Source: Pseudomonas sp. KU26590 (lineage in GTDB: Bacteria; Pseudomonadota; Gammaproteobacteria; Pseudomonadales; Pseudomonadaceae). Taken from it: a stretch of DNA of 64,000 bases. This document shows, piece by piece, positions 35,706 to 44,980 of this stretch. The notes under the pieces are model-generated. The model worked only from the letters and a program-made list of their open reading frames with translations. It was not told the origin of the DNA and ran no database searches. Location: positions 5,149,501-5,213,500 of the forward strand of contig NZ_CP110644.1 of NCBI RefSeq assembly GCF_026153515.1. The letters run 5' to 3'. The number at the start of each line of letters is the position of its first letter. The stretch's first letter is position 1. A program made the position numbers and the translations under genes.

Positions 35706-35901
35706 AGGCGTGACTCCTGTGCGAACGAAACGGGGAGAGGCTCGAGTGTACCCGCGGGGTTGTCAGGTTGGCAGCGCGGGACACGGGGCTGTGCGTTGGG
35801 GGCATTCTTCGGCGCGAGTGGCCGAAGCGTCCAACTAATAAAAGCGCGGGGGGAGGATAAGAAAAAGTGAACAGCGCGAGGGATCTTTACTGACTGGGGC
35901 C

Positions 35902-36019
35902 CCTTCCGGGCTGAAGCCGGTCCTAGGGGCGCGCGGGGTGCTCTGCTAATCGCCTTCCCGGCTAAAGCCGGTCCTACGGAATATTGCGCTCAGTAGGACC
36001 GGCTTTAGCCGGGAAGGCG
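35902..36019. repeat. cluster of three REP sequences (ACCGGCTTTAGCCGG type)
   Basis: Copies at about 35902-35927 and 35951-35979 (same orientation), and an inverted copy at 35993-36019 (GTAGGACCGGCTTTAGCCGG). They fill part of the 35706-36063 gap, which otherwise shows nothing. Confidence 0.85.
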
Positions 36020-36063
36020 TCAGCAAGATCACCACCCAGTCAGGCGAGGCCGGGCAATCCGCC

Positions 36064-36588
36064 TCAACGCCAGTCGCGACCCACCGGTCGCACGTGGTGC
36101 CGACCGACGAACAACCAGTCGATGAACACCACAACACTTTCGATGACCAGCGAGAACAGCAGCGCACACAGCAGGCCCCAGCCGATGACTTCCGGCGACA
36201 GCAGCACCTGCCAGGTGTAGCCATTCCAGGTTTCGTTGCGGATATCGGTGTCGGCGGCCGTCAGCACATGCCAGGCGCGGGTGTACCACGGGCCTTGCAG
36301 GGCCAGCCATTCGCGGTCAAGGGTCTGATTGCGGGTGAGCAGGTTGCTGATGTTATTAGCGTCGGCGCGGAACACCGGGTCATCGCTGCTGGTGTAATGC
36401 TGGATCAGCGCCTGCACGTCGCCATTGAAGAACCGCTGGGCAGTCTCGTTATAGCCGCGCAGGCTTTGTTGCGCTTCCAGCATGTGCGCTTCGACGCGCT
36501 TGGTGTAGTCGCTGATGAAGCCCGGAATCTGCACGCCTATCAACAGGCCCGCCGTGAACAACACCAGTCGCAGGTAGCTTCGCAGCAT
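36064..36588 (-). CDS. DUF2937 family membrane protein
   Basis: A 174-residue protein with an N-terminal transmembrane helix (YLRLVLFTAGLLIGVQIPGF), a helical middle (EAHMLEAQQSLRGYNETAQR) and a C-terminal transmembrane helix (VIGWGLLCALLFSLVIESVV). This matches the DUF2937 layout; the function is unknown. The start at 36588 is 13 bases after the stop of the glutamine amidotransferase gene, so the two are co-transcribed. Confidence 0.8.
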   Translation of the reverse strand: MLRSYLRLVLFTAGLLIGVQIPGFISDYTKRVEAHMLEAQQSLRGYNETAQRFFNGDVQALIQHYTSSDDPVFRADANNISNLLTRNQTLDREWLALQGPWYTRAWHVLTAADTDIRNETWNGYTWQVLLSPEVIGWGLLCALLFSLVIESVVVFIDWLFVGRHHVRPVGRDWR

Positions 36589-36601
36589 AGATCCCTCTCT
36601 T

Positions 36602-37375
36602 TCAGGCTGTGCCTTCGGCAACGCATTCGCCGCGGCGCCAAAGACTCCAGTGACCCGGCTCGTAGCGATTCCAGGTCTCGTTTTCGGTCAGGGGCTCGGT
36701 AGCAATCACCGTCACCACATCGTTGGGCGTGGTTTCCGCCTGGAAATCGACGATGACGTCGACGTCTTTGAGGCGCGCCGGCCCAAATGGGGCGCGGCGG
36801 GTGATGTGCACCAGCTTGGTCGAACAGTAGCAAAACAGCCAGTCGCCATCACTGAGCAGCGCATTGAACACGCCTTTGCTGCGGTATTCGTTGCAGGCTT
36901 CGACAAGGGTCGGCAGCAACTGCTCGATCTCGACCGGCTCAGGGAACGCTTCACGGACCCGGTTGAGCAGATCGCAGAATGCCGCTTCGCTGTCCGTGTC
37001 GCCCACTGGTCGATAGAAGGTCGCGCCGGGATGAAAATCCGCGAGTTGGCCGTTATGGGCGAAACACCAGTTGCGCCCCCACAGTTCGCGCACGAAAGGA
37101 TGGGTGTTGGAGAGGCAGACCTTGCCGACGTTGGCCTGACGGATGTGGCCGATGACCACTTCGCTCTTGATGGGATAACGCTGGACCAGCTGCGCGACTT
37201 CCGACTCGCTGCTCGCGGCAGGGTCCTGAAACAGGCGCAGGCCACGGCCTTCGTAGAAACCGATGCCCCAACCGTCGCGGTGCGGACCGGTGCGACCACC
37301 GCGCTGCATCAGCCCGGTAAAGCTGAACACGATGTCCGTGGGTATGTTGGCACTCATGCCCAGAAGTTCACACAT
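36602..37375 (-). CDS. class II glutamine amidotransferase (YafJ-like)
   Basis: A 257-residue cytoplasmic Ntn-type enzyme. Cys2 (MCELLGMSAN) would be the nucleophile after Met removal. The glutaminase signatures are GGRTGPHRDGWGIGFYEG, SNTHPFVREL and WCFAHNGQL. YafJ-type proteins are stand-alone glutamine amidotransferases of unknown acceptor. Length is normal. It is followed by the DUF2937 gene. Confidence 0.9.
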   Translation of the reverse strand: MCELLGMSANIPTDIVFSFTGLMQRGGRTGPHRDGWGIGFYEGRGLRLFQDPAASSESEVAQLVQRYPIKSEVVIGHIRQANVGKVCLSNTHPFVRELWGRNWCFAHNGQLADFHPGATFYRPVGDTDSEAAFCDLLNRVREAFPEPVEIEQLLPTLVEACNEYRSKGVFNALLSDGDWLFCYCSTKLVHITRRAPFGPARLKDVDVIVDFQAETTPNDVVTVIATEPLTENETWNRYEPGHWSLWRRGECVAEGTA

Positions 37376-37426
37376 GCTCAGGTCTCGGTGCGTTGAAGCA
37401 CCCGTCTGGGAAGATGCCGGTCACGA

Positions 37427-37942
37427 TCACAGTTTGGGTTCGACGCGATGGCGGCCGCTCGGCCCCGGCGTTGAGGCAGCCACTGGCGTTGTCGCGGGCG
37501 ACTGACTGGCGAAGCGCCCGGGGGCTTGGTCTGCATAAGGCTCGTCATGTTCCTTCTGCTCGGCGGCGGCCTGTGCAGCAGCGGCTTCTGCATGGGCCAG
37601 ACGGGCTTTTTTCTTGCGCAGGAACGGCAAGCGGATCAGGGCGTAAATGAGGTAGAGCCCCAGAGCGATGGCGCCGTAAGTGGCGAGGTCGAGCACGGCG
37701 CGCCAGACGTTGTTGCCGACTTTAAGCGCCAGATCCAGCACGCTGATCGCCAGCGCCGGGGCGTATTGATCCTTGGCCGGATCAACGATCGTCGGGCAGA
37801 ACAACAGCACGGCGCCGATCACGCGCAAGGGTTCGCGCAGGTAGCGCCACATCCAGCCGGTCAGCTTGAACCACACCAACAGACAGCCCAACGCAGCGAA
37901 CGCGTAAAGGCCCCAGGCAATCAGATAGTCGTTGTCGGTCAT
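37427..37942 (-). CDS. conserved inner-membrane protein
   Basis: A 171-residue protein with two or three hydrophobic helices (YLIAWGLYAFAALGCLLVWF; VIGAVLLFCPTIV; GAIALGLYLIYALI). A basic patch LRKKKAR follows, then an Ala/Glu-rich coiled segment and a Pro/Ser-rich tail. It matches what I recall as a conserved hypothetical membrane protein in pseudomonads; no function is known. The start at 37942 is the first Met of the hydrophobic frame; the upstream frame is not protein-like. Confidence 0.72.
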   Translation of the reverse strand: MTDNDYLIAWGLYAFAALGCLLVWFKLTGWMWRYLREPLRVIGAVLLFCPTIVDPAKDQYAPALAISVLDLALKVGNNVWRAVLDLATYGAIALGLYLIYALIRLPFLRKKKARLAHAEAAAAQAAAEQKEHDEPYADQAPGRFASQSPATTPVAASTPGPSGRHRVEPKL

Positions 37943-38093
37943 GACGTCCGTGGTAAGGCAGGTAAAGAGGCGCTTATGATAACGACTTTTCACCAGCCCG
38001 GCTTCCCCGGCTTCAGTTATCGGTCTGCCGTGTGTCCAGCACCGGGCAGCGCAACCGATCCCTTTCAGATGAGCCCACGTGAGAGAGCCCAGC

Positions 38094-40151
38094 ATGCCTT
38101 CCGCCCCACACACTTCAACCGCCCCCGTCGCCCGCAAGGCTGACGGCGCCGACCCGTACGCCTGGCTGCAAAACCGCGACACCGATGAAGTGCTCGATTA
38201 CCTCAAGGCCGAAAACGCCTGGCAGGACCAGCAGCTCGCCGACCTGCAGCCGTTGCGCGAAACACTGTTTCAGGAAATCAAGGGCCGCATCCTCGAAACC
38301 GACCTGTCACTGCCCTCCCCGTGGGGCCCGTATCTTTATTACACCCGCACCACCGAGGGCGACGAATACGCCCGTCACTACCGCTGCCCGCGTCCGGCCG
38401 ATGACTCCCAAACCCTCGACGACAGCGCTGAAGAGTTGCTGCTGGACCCTAACGAACTGGCCGGCGGTGGCTTCTTCTCCCTCGGTGCCTTCAGCGTCAG
38501 CCCCGACCATCAGCGCCTGGCTTACAGCCTCGACACCAGCGGCGAGGAGGTTTATCAGCTGTACGTCAAGGAACTGAGCAGCGGCGCGGTCAGCAGCCTG
38601 CCGTTCGAGGACTGCGACGGCAGCATGACCTGGGCCAACGACAGCCAGACGCTGTTCTTCGGCGAACTGGACGACACCCACCGTCCGCACAAGCTGTATC
38701 GCCACACACTGGGCGAGGAATCCGCCGAACTGGTGTTCAGCGAGCCGGACGGGCGCTTCTTCTTGCACTGCTATCGCAGCAGTTCGGAGCGGCAGTTGAT
38801 CGTGGGGCTGGACAGTAAAACCACCAGCGAGGCCTGGGTGCTGGACGCTGGCACGCCCGAGCAAGCATTCGTGTGCATGGCACCGCGCAGCGAAGGCCAC
38901 GAGTATTCGGTGGACCACGGGCTGATCGACGGCGAATGGAGCTGGGTGATCCGCAGCAATCAGGACGGCATCAACTTTGCGCTGTACCACGCGCCTGAAA
39001 AAACCGATGGCATCCCGAAACGTGACGACTGGCAGAACCTGATTGCCCACAGCGAGACGGTCATGCTCGACGGCTTCAGCCTCAACGCCAAAGGCCTGAC
39101 CTTGAGCCTGCGCGAAGGCGGATTGCCGATCGTCGAAGTGCACCCCCAAGGTCTGCCGGCGTATCGCGTGCAACTGCCGGATGCCGCGTACAACCTGTAC
39201 GTGCAGGACACCCTTGAATTCGAGAGCGACAAGATTCGCCTGCGCTATCAGTCACTGAATCGTCCGCCGCAGGTGTGGCAATTGTCGCTGGCCACCGGGG
39301 AAAAAATCGCACTCAAGGAAACGCCCGTACTGGGTGTGTTCGACGCCGATGCCTACGTCAGCCAGCGGTTGTGGGCGACGGCAGCCGACGGTACGCAAGT
39401 GCCGATCAGCCTGGTCGTCAAACGCGAGTTGGCCGGTCAGACCGTTCCGCTGTATCTGTACGGCTATGGCGCGTACGGCGAAAGCCTGGACCCTTGGTTT
39501 TCCCATGCCCGGCTGAGTCTGCTTGATCGCGGCATCGCTTTCGCCATCGCCCATGTGCGCGGCGGCGGTGAGCTGGGCGAAGCTTGGTACCGCAACGGCA
39601 AGCAGGAGCACAAGCAGAACACCTTCAGCGACTTCATCGCCTGCGCCGAACACTTGATCGCGGAGAACATCACCACTGCCGAACAATTGGTGATCAGCGG
39701 CGGCAGTGCTGGCGGCCTGTTGATTGGCGCGGTGGTCAATCAGCGTCCGGAGCTGTTCAAGGCGGCCATTGCTGAAGTGCCGTTCGTCGATGTGCTGAAC
39801 ACCATGCTGGACCCTGATCTGCCGCTGACCGTCACCGAGTACGACGAATGGGGCAACCCGCAAGAGCCGGATGTTCACGCGCGGATCAAGGCCTATGCGC
39901 CTTATGAAAATGTCACGGCCCAGGATTATCCGGCCATGCTGGTGATCGCGGGCTATAACGACAGTCGCGTGCAGTACTGGGAAGCGGCCAAGTGGGTGGC
40001 GAAACTGCGTGATCGCAAAACCGATGACAATCTGCTGTTGCTCAAGACCGAACTGGGCGCAGGCCATGGTGGCATGAGCGGGCGTTATCAGGGATTACGT
40101 GACGTAGCACTCGAATACGGATTTATTCTGAAAGTGCTGAACATGGCCTGA
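38094..40151 (+). CDS. ptrB: oligopeptidase B (S9A serine peptidase)
   Basis: A 685-residue cytoplasmic peptidase cutting small peptides after Arg or Lys. The N-terminal seven-bladed propeller begins with the family block DPYAWLQNRDTDEVLDYLKA. The C-terminal alpha/beta hydrolase has catalytic Ser near 538 in ISGGSAGGLL, Asp in GYNDSRVQYWEA and His in GAGHGGMSGR. Length is typical. GAGAGAG precedes ATG 38094. It is divergent from the conserved membrane protein gene. Confidence 0.95.
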   Translation: MPSAPHTSTAPVARKADGADPYAWLQNRDTDEVLDYLKAENAWQDQQLADLQPLRETLFQEIKGRILETDLSLPSPWGPYLYYTRTTEGDEYARHYRCPRPADDSQTLDDSAEELLLDPNELAGGGFFSLGAFSVSPDHQRLAYSLDTSGEEVYQLYVKELSSGAVSSLPFEDCDGSMTWANDSQTLFFGELDDTHRPHKLYRHTLGEESAELVFSEPDGRFFLHCYRSSSERQLIVGLDSKTTSEAWVLDAGTPEQAFVCMAPRSEGHEYSVDHGLIDGEWSWVIRSNQDGINFALYHAPEKTDGIPKRDDWQNLIAHSETVMLDGFSLNAKGLTLSLREGGLPIVEVHPQGLPAYRVQLPDAAYNLYVQDTLEFESDKIRLRYQSLNRPPQVWQLSLATGEKIALKETPVLGVFDADAYVSQRLWATAADGTQVPISLVVKRELAGQTVPLYLYGYGAYGESLDPWFSHARLSLLDRGIAFAIAHVRGGGELGEAWYRNGKQEHKQNTFSDFIACAEHLIAENITTAEQLVISGGSAGGLLIGAVVNQRPELFKAAIAEVPFVDVLNTMLDPDLPLTVTEYDEWGNPQEPDVHARIKAYAPYENVTAQDYPAMLVIAGYNDSRVQYWEAAKWVAKLRDRKTDDNLLLLKTELGAGHGGMSGRYQGLRDVALEYGFILKVLNMA

Positions 40152-40180
40152 CGAAATCTGCGCGGGCGGTGTGTCACATG

Positions 40181-40213
40181 GCAAGCCCCGGACGCTGTAA
40201 AGTTCGGGGCTGC
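40181..40213 (+). terminator. hairpin after oligopeptidase B
   Basis: AGCCCCGGAC ... GTTCGGGGCT, about 9 bp with one mismatch and an 8-base loop. There is no clear T-run, so termination by this hairpin alone is uncertain. Confidence 0.45.
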
Positions 40214-40269
40214 TCTCACGCCAGCCAGTGCTTCACGCAATCTCCCGGAACACTCAACAAGAACTCGCC

Positions 40270-40737
40270 ATGTCTACACTACTCAACAAAGAAATTCGCG
40301 ACATGCTGATGGACTGCGGTCTGTTCATCGCCCTGACGCCGGCTGAATTTGCCGCCGCTGCGGGGTACTTCAGCATCAGCAGCATTGAAAAGGGCGACGC
40401 GATCTTCAACGAAGGCGACGCAGGCACATTCATGTGCATCATTCATTCGGGCACGGTCTCGGTGCAGAAGCTCAACGGCGAGGGCCATCCGGTGGAGACC
40501 GCCATTCTGCGCAGCGGCCGCGCGTTTGGCGAAATGGCGGTTCTGGACGGCGAACGACGCTCGGCCACGTGCGTCGCCGCTTCGTCGTGCTATCTGCTGA
40601 ACCTGGGCAAAGACTCGCTGGACAAAATGCTCAACGAGGCGCCGAAAGCGGCGGCAAAAATCATCCGCGCGATTGCGGTGGCGATGTCAAAGCGGTTGCG
40701 CATGATGGACGGTCAGGTGGTGGCGCAGCAGGATTGA
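40270..40737 (+). CDS. cyclic nucleotide-binding domain protein
   Basis: A 155-residue protein. It is a single CAP-type cNMP-binding fold (KGDAIFNEGDAGTFMCIIHS; the phosphate-binding cassette is SGRAFGEMAVLDGERRSATC, with FGE and RRSA). No DNA-binding HTH follows; the C-terminus is one long helix. It is therefore a stand-alone sensor that may bind cAMP or c-di-GMP and act through partners. It is short compared with Crp (about 210). Confidence 0.88.
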   Translation: MSTLLNKEIRDMLMDCGLFIALTPAEFAAAAGYFSISSIEKGDAIFNEGDAGTFMCIIHSGTVSVQKLNGEGHPVETAILRSGRAFGEMAVLDGERRSATCVAASSCYLLNLGKDSLDKMLNEAPKAAAKIIRAIAVAMSKRLRMMDGQVVAQQD

Positions 40738-40753
40738 GAGCGTCGAGCGTGAG

Positions 40754-41041
40754 TCAGGGACTGGGCTTGGCCGACGGCTGCAAGCCGGGCAATGGCTCAT
40801 CGTCCTTTGGCGGACCTGGCTGGGGAATCTTCGGCAGCAGCGGCGGATTGCCCTGCCCGCCAGAGTGGGGAGTGGCCGGAGGTGCGACCTGCGGATACGG
40901 CGTTGGTGTGGCGGTGCCGGGCGAACCCTCGGAAGCCGCGATGGGCTCGGGTGTATTCAGAGCAGGTTGCAGGCTCTCGGCAGACGCTTGCGACACGCCG
41001 AGCACAGTGATGACAATCGTCAGTAGAATGGAGCACTTCAT
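40754..41041 (-). CDS. small secreted Pro-rich protein
   Basis: A 95-residue precursor with signal peptide MKCSILLTIVITVLGVSQAS (cleavage probably ASA|ES). The mature part is Pro/Gly-rich (TPTPYPQVAPPATPHSGGQG, PKIPQPGPPKDDEPLPG), disordered, with no Cys after the signal. No family recognised. It is convergent with the cNMP-binding gene and ends 16 bases from it. Confidence 0.62.
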   Translation of the reverse strand: MKCSILLTIVITVLGVSQASAESLQPALNTPEPIAASEGSPGTATPTPYPQVAPPATPHSGGQGNPPLLPKIPQPGPPKDDEPLPGLQPSAKPSP

Positions 41042-41151
41042 CGTTGGCCTCCCCTGCCAATCTTTCGCTTATCGCTCAGGCTACTCCTGCGCAACGCATC
41101 GCGCTCTGACAAATTGCGCGGCCTGCGGCCCGACCCTTTGACGAGTTATCC

Positions 41152-41838
41152 ATGAAACGTTTTGTTCTGCTCGACACCACTCCGATCCCCGATAACGGCG
41201 GCGCCCTGTGCCTGTTCGAGTACGGCGAAGATTTTGTCATCAAGATTCAGGGCGGCGACGGCGGCCAGTTGATGAACACGCGCATGCACGGCTCCGAAGA
41301 CGCCCTGGCTGAAATACCGTGCAAGAAGGTCGCCTCGCGCCTAAGCCCGCGTGTATTGATCGGCGGACTGGGCATGGGCTTTACCTTGGCGTCGGCACTC
41401 AAGCACCTGGGCAAGAACGGCGAAGTGGTGGTCGCCGAACTGGTGCCCGGCGTCGTCGAGTGGAATCGCGGCGCGCTGGGCGAGAAATCCGGCAACCCGT
41501 TGCAGGACCCGCGGGCCAAGGTGGTGGTGCAGGACGTCGCCCAAGTGCTGAAAGCCGAGCCTCAGGGCTTTGACGCGATCATGCTGGACGTCGACAACGG
41601 CCCGGAAGGCCTGACGCAAAAATCCAACAGCTGGCTGTATTCGGCCGGCGGCCTTGCGGCCTGTGCCAGCGCGCTACGCCCCAAAGGCGTGTTGGCGGTG
41701 TGGTCCGCCAGCGCCGACGCGGCCTTCAGCGACAAACTGCGCAAGGCCGGTTTCAAGGCCGAAGAGGTCAAGGTCTACGCCCACGGCAACAAAGGCACAC
41801 GGCATACCATCTGGATCGCTGAAAAACTGAAGGGCTGA
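41152..41838 (+). CDS. spermidine synthase-like methyltransferase-fold protein
   Basis: A 228-residue cytoplasmic protein with a Rossmann core: PRVLIGGLGMGFTLASALKH (motif I, about residues 66-85), VVVAELVPGVVEWN, then DAIMLDVDNGPEGLT. It resembles the SpeE/spermidine synthase-like family but is short and lacks most of the N-terminal beta domain. An aminopropyltransferase role is not certain; it could be an unrelated methyltransferase-like enzyme. Confidence 0.78.
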   Translation: MKRFVLLDTTPIPDNGGALCLFEYGEDFVIKIQGGDGGQLMNTRMHGSEDALAEIPCKKVASRLSPRVLIGGLGMGFTLASALKHLGKNGEVVVAELVPGVVEWNRGALGEKSGNPLQDPRAKVVVQDVAQVLKAEPQGFDAIMLDVDNGPEGLTQKSNSWLYSAGGLAACASALRPKGVLAVWSASADAAFSDKLRKAGFKAEEVKVYAHGNKGTRHTIWIAEKLKG

Positions 41839-41908
41839 TCGACGGGCAAAGCGCTAGACTTGCCTGCATTGCTCTCCATCGCCAACAGAACACGAAACAG
41901 GTGACGCC

Positions 41909-42280
41909 ATGAGTTCGGCCAACACGCCAACCAACACTTCCAAACTGGATCGCATCCTCGCCGACGCCCAGCGTGATCGCGAAATGGGTTACCGCGACAA
42001 GGCCCTGCGCATGTACCCGCATGTCTGCGGCCGCTGCGCCCGGGAATTCGCCGGCAAACGCCTCAGCGAGTTGACCGTTCACCACCGTGACCACAATCAC
42101 GACAACAACCCCCAGGACGGCTCCAACTGGGAACTGCTGTGCCTGTACTGCCACGACAACGAACACTCGCGTTACACCGATCAGCAATACTTCTCGGAAA
42201 GCTCGACCAGCAGCCCCAAGACTGCCAAGGCGACCCACAACCCGTTCGCCGCGCTGGCGGGGTTGATGAAGAAGGACTAG
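41909..42280 (+). CDS. yajD: YajD-family HNH nuclease
   Basis: A 123-residue protein. The HNH domain has paired Cys (CGRCAREF; CLYCHDNEHSR) and the HHRDHNHDNNPQDG catalytic block near residues 56-69. The layout matches YajD. HNH proteins of this type are putative nucleases of unknown target. It is followed by a repeat-rich gap. Confidence 0.9.
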   Translation: MSSANTPTNTSKLDRILADAQRDREMGYRDKALRMYPHVCGRCAREFAGKRLSELTVHHRDHNHDNNPQDGSNWELLCLYCHDNEHSRYTDQQYFSESSTSSPKTAKATHNPFAALAGLMKKD

Positions 42281-42285
42281 TAGAC

Positions 42286-42394
42286 GAGCTGCAAGTTTTG
42301 AGCTGCAAGCGGCAAGTAAAAGCACAGCGGCGTTTGTCGGGCCGCCGTTCACCGCCTCTTGCAGCTTAAAGCTTGGAGCTTGGAGCTTGCAGCT
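42286..42394. repeat. AGCTGCAAG inverted/direct repeat cluster
   Basis: GAGCTGCAAG occurs at about 42286 and again at about 42300. The inverse family (CTTGCAGCTT; GCTTGGAGCTTGGAGCTTGC) follows near 42359-42394. It is a Pseudomonas-type intergenic repeat. Confidence 0.6.
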
Positions 42395-42443
42395 GACTCT
42401 TTCCCCTATACTCCTGCGCTTTCTCTGATGAGCACCCTCCCCC

Positions 42444-42932
42444 GTGGCCAATAAACGCTATGCCTGCATCGGCTTGTTCAATCCCAAATCCCCGGAAAAC
42501 GTCGGTTCGGTGATGCGCGCAGCAGGCTGCTATGGCGTAGCGTCGGTGTTCTACACCGGCAAGCGCTACGAGCGTGCGCGTGATTTCGTCACTGACACCA
42601 AGAAGATCCACCAGGACATTCCGCTGATCGGCATTGATGACCTGCGCAAGATCATCCCGCTGGGCTGCGTGCCGGTGGCAGTGGAGCTGGTCGAGGGCGC
42701 ACGTGCGCTGCCGGAGTACACCCACCCTGACCGGGCGATCTATATCTTCGGGCCGGAAGACGGCTCGCTGGATAAAGAGATTCGCGATTGGTGCGAAGAC
42801 GTGGTGTACATCCCCACGACGGGCTGCATGAACCTCGCGGCGACGGTCAACGTCGTGCTTTACGACCGCATGGCCAAAGGCATCAACACCCGCTCTGGCC
42901 CGCAGTTCGGACGGGAAACCGATCGCACCTGA
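42444..42932 (+). CDS. TrmH/SpoU-family RNA 2'-O-methyltransferase
   Basis: A 162-residue SPOUT methyltransferase. The knot is marked by NPKSPENVGSVMRAAGCYGV (residues 13-32), then IYIFGPEDGSL and VYIPTTGCMNLAATVNVVLY. The family modifies tRNA or rRNA ribose; which RNA cannot be told. It starts with GTG. Confidence 0.9.
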   Translation: MANKRYACIGLFNPKSPENVGSVMRAAGCYGVASVFYTGKRYERARDFVTDTKKIHQDIPLIGIDDLRKIIPLGCVPVAVELVEGARALPEYTHPDRAIYIFGPEDGSLDKEIRDWCEDVVYIPTTGCMNLAATVNVVLYDRMAKGINTRSGPQFGRETDRT

Positions 42933-43017
42933 CGTCCGCGCGCTGACAAAACGAATTGAACAGTTTGTTCATGTGACAGTCAGCTTTAAGGACCCTACCC
43001 TTCATGGAGAACGCATC

Positions 43018-43389
43018 ATGAGCGACACACCGATCATTGAACGCATCGAACGACCTTTGCACGATTACCCGGAGCAGAACGTACAGGGCTGGGAGCGCAT
43101 CGGCTCGCTGGCAGGTGGTGTCCTGATGATGGGCAAAGGCCTGCGCCGCGGCGGGATCTTTGGTCTGGTGGAGCTGGCAATCGGCGGCGCCGTACTGGCC
43201 CGCGGCATCACTGGCCACTGCTCGGCCAAAGCGTTGATCGACAAGAGCCGCAGCGAAATGGACGTGGCCCGTTCGCGCATCCAAGAAGCCGGCGCCGAAC
43301 TGAGCAAGCTGAAAACCAAGGCTGAAGTCGCTGTAGAAGACGCTGTCGACACTGGCGTTGACGCGTTGAAAGGTCCGAAAGGCGTCTGA
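43018..43389 (+). CDS. DUF2892-like inner-membrane protein
   Basis: A 123-residue protein with a Gly-rich hydrophobic hairpin (GSLAGGVLMMGKGLRRGGIF; GLVELAIGGAVLARGITGHC) like the YgaP-type DUF2892 pair of helices. A charged helical tail (SRSEMDVARSRIQEAGAELS) follows. Function unknown. GGAG (43004-43007) precedes the ATG at 43018, and a terminator lies just past the stop. Confidence 0.78.
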   Translation: MSDTPIIERIERPLHDYPEQNVQGWERIGSLAGGVLMMGKGLRRGGIFGLVELAIGGAVLARGITGHCSAKALIDKSRSEMDVARSRIQEAGAELSKLKTKAEVAVEDAVDTGVDALKGPKGV

Positions 43390-43409
43390 TCCACGCTGCA
43401 TCGCACGCA

Positions 43410-43448
43410 AGCTCGTGACGGCTGAACCGACAGCCTCACGAGCTTTTT
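43410..43448 (+). terminator. rho-independent terminator
   Basis: AGCTCGTGA / TCACGAGCT, a perfect 9-bp stem extended by GGCT/AGCC, followed by TTTTT. It ends the DUF2892-like gene. Confidence 0.88.
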
Positions 43449-43451
43449 GCT

Positions 43452-43901
43452 TTAGCCCGCACGAAAAATGAGGTAATCCTCCCAGTCGTCCTCGGGCACG
43501 CTGCCTTCGCTGAGCATGCGGCCGGACTGAGAAATACGCTGCTTGTGCACCTGTTCCCGGTCCCCGCACACCAGAGGGTGCCAGAGCGGCAGGTCCTTGC
43601 CCTCGCTGACCAGCCGATAGCCGCAGGTGGGCGGCAACCATTTGAATTCGTCAGCCTGCCCGGGCGTCAGCTGAATGCAGTCCGGGACCTGGGCCCGGCG
43701 ATTCGGGTAATCAGTGCAGGCGCAGGTGCTCAGGTCCAGCAGCTTGCAGGCGATGCGCGTGTAGTAAACGCTGCCGTCGTCCTCGTCCTCAAGCTTTTGC
43801 AGGCAGCACAAACCGCAGCCGTCACACAGCGACTCCCACTCGACTGCATCGAGCTGCTCGAGGGTTTTGCGTATCCAGAAGGGTTCTACGATGGCGGCCA
43901 T
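43452..43901 (-). CDS. ycgN: YcgN-family cysteine cluster protein (UPF0260)
   Basis: A 149-residue protein. The Cys cluster [15 protein letters not shown] is followed by [24 protein letters not shown] and PTCGYRL, the CxxCxxCC arrangement of the zinc/iron-sulfur UPF0260 family. Function unknown. The start at 43901 gives the family N-terminus ([16 protein letters not shown]). Confidence 0.9.
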   Translation of the reverse strand: MAAIVEPFWIRKTLEQLDAVEWESLCDGCGLCCLQKLEDEDDGSVYYTRIACKLLDLSTCACTDYPNRRAQVPDCIQLTPGQADEFKWLPPTCGYRLVSEGKDLPLWHPLVCGDREQVHKQRISQSGRMLSEGSVPEDDWEDYLIFRAG

Positions 43902-44205
43902 GGTTCTCGCGCAAACAGCTGTGGGCAATGAAAGGCCGCCAGTCTAGAGGCACAAGCCACTTGGGCCAAGCACGGGCGACTGTCGGTATGACGCGTGCAT
44001 CAAGCCGGACCTGCTTTGGCGGGGTAACGCCGCAGGCTTGTCAGCAGGGAGGCGGGGCAGTAGCTTTAGGCCCTCGCGGACAGGTCTGCCATTGCTCGCG
44101 CCGATAAAACCCCCTTTGCGACGATACCTGCCGTCAACGGCCCATCTGAATGATCACGCCGCCCGCTGCAGGCGGACGATTTATCTCTCTTTCAGGATCG
44201 AATCC
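43902..44205. other. non-coding gap
   Basis: I see no gene, repeat or clear terminator here. Promoters for the flanking divergent genes must lie here but were not identified. Confidence 0.5.
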
Positions 44206-44799
44206 ATGAGCGCCAATCCACGTGTTGCCGAGTACGCCATCGACCCGCAATTCATCGAACGCTGGTCGCCGCGCGCATTCAGCGGCGAAAGCATTCCCCA
44301 GGAAACCCTGCTGAGCTTTTTTGAAGCCGCGCGCTGGGCGCCTTCGGCGTACAACTCACAACCATGGCGTTTTCTCTACGCCCGTCGTGACACGCCAAAC
44401 TGGGAGCGCTTCCTCGGCCTGCTGAATGAATTCAATCGCGGCTGGGCGCAGCATGCCTCGGCGCTGGTGATCGTCATTTCCAAAACCACCTTCACCGCCC
44501 CCGGCGCGACCGAAGAAACGCCGGCACTGTGGCACACCTTCGACACGGGCTCGGCGTGGGGATATCTGGCGCTGCAGGCGAGCATCAGCGGCTGGCACAC
44601 CCACGGCATGGCGGGTTTTGATCAGGAATTGACTCGCAAGGAGTTGAAGATTCCAGAGGATTACGCAGTGCATGCGGCGGTGGCGATCGGCAAGCTGGGG
44701 GATAAATCAACCTTGGCCGAGTACCTTCAGGCTCGGGAAACGCCGAGCCCGCGTCGACCGCTGGCTGAGCTGACGGCTGAGGGGGATTTCAGTTTGTAA
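44206..44799 (+). CDS. nitroreductase-family protein
   Basis: A 197-residue FMN-dependent NAD(P)H oxidoreductase. Motifs are RWSPRAFSGESIPQETLLSF, the FMN site ARWAPSAYNSQPWRF (residues about 42-56), and GWHTHGMAGFD. Substrate is unknown. GGATCG precedes ATG 44206; the long upstream frame is not protein-like. Confidence 0.9.
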   Translation: MSANPRVAEYAIDPQFIERWSPRAFSGESIPQETLLSFFEAARWAPSAYNSQPWRFLYARRDTPNWERFLGLLNEFNRGWAQHASALVIVISKTTFTAPGATEETPALWHTFDTGSAWGYLALQASISGWHTHGMAGFDQELTRKELKIPEDYAVHAAVAIGKLGDKSTLAEYLQARETPSPRRPLAELTAEGDFSL

Positions 44800-44848
44800 G
44801 AGCGGGAATAAGCGCGATGTTTGAGTGGGACCGGCGAGGCCCCTAATT

Positions 44849-44977
44849 GTAGGACCGGCTTTAGCCGGGAAGGCGTCAGAAGCCACGCCGCAAAATGCAT
44901 GGCGTACAAAACGGCCTCTTCCCGGCTGAAGCCGGTCCCACTAAGCGCTGTCAGCAGGACCGGTTTCAGCCGGGAAG
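44849..44977. repeat. cluster of three REP sequences (ACCGGCTTTAGCCGG type)
   Basis: GTAGGACCGGCTTTAGCCGG at 44849; inverse copy at 44917-44942; a diverged third copy at 44955-44977. The third ends just before the next gene's stop. Confidence 0.86.
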
Positions 44978-44980
44978 TGC

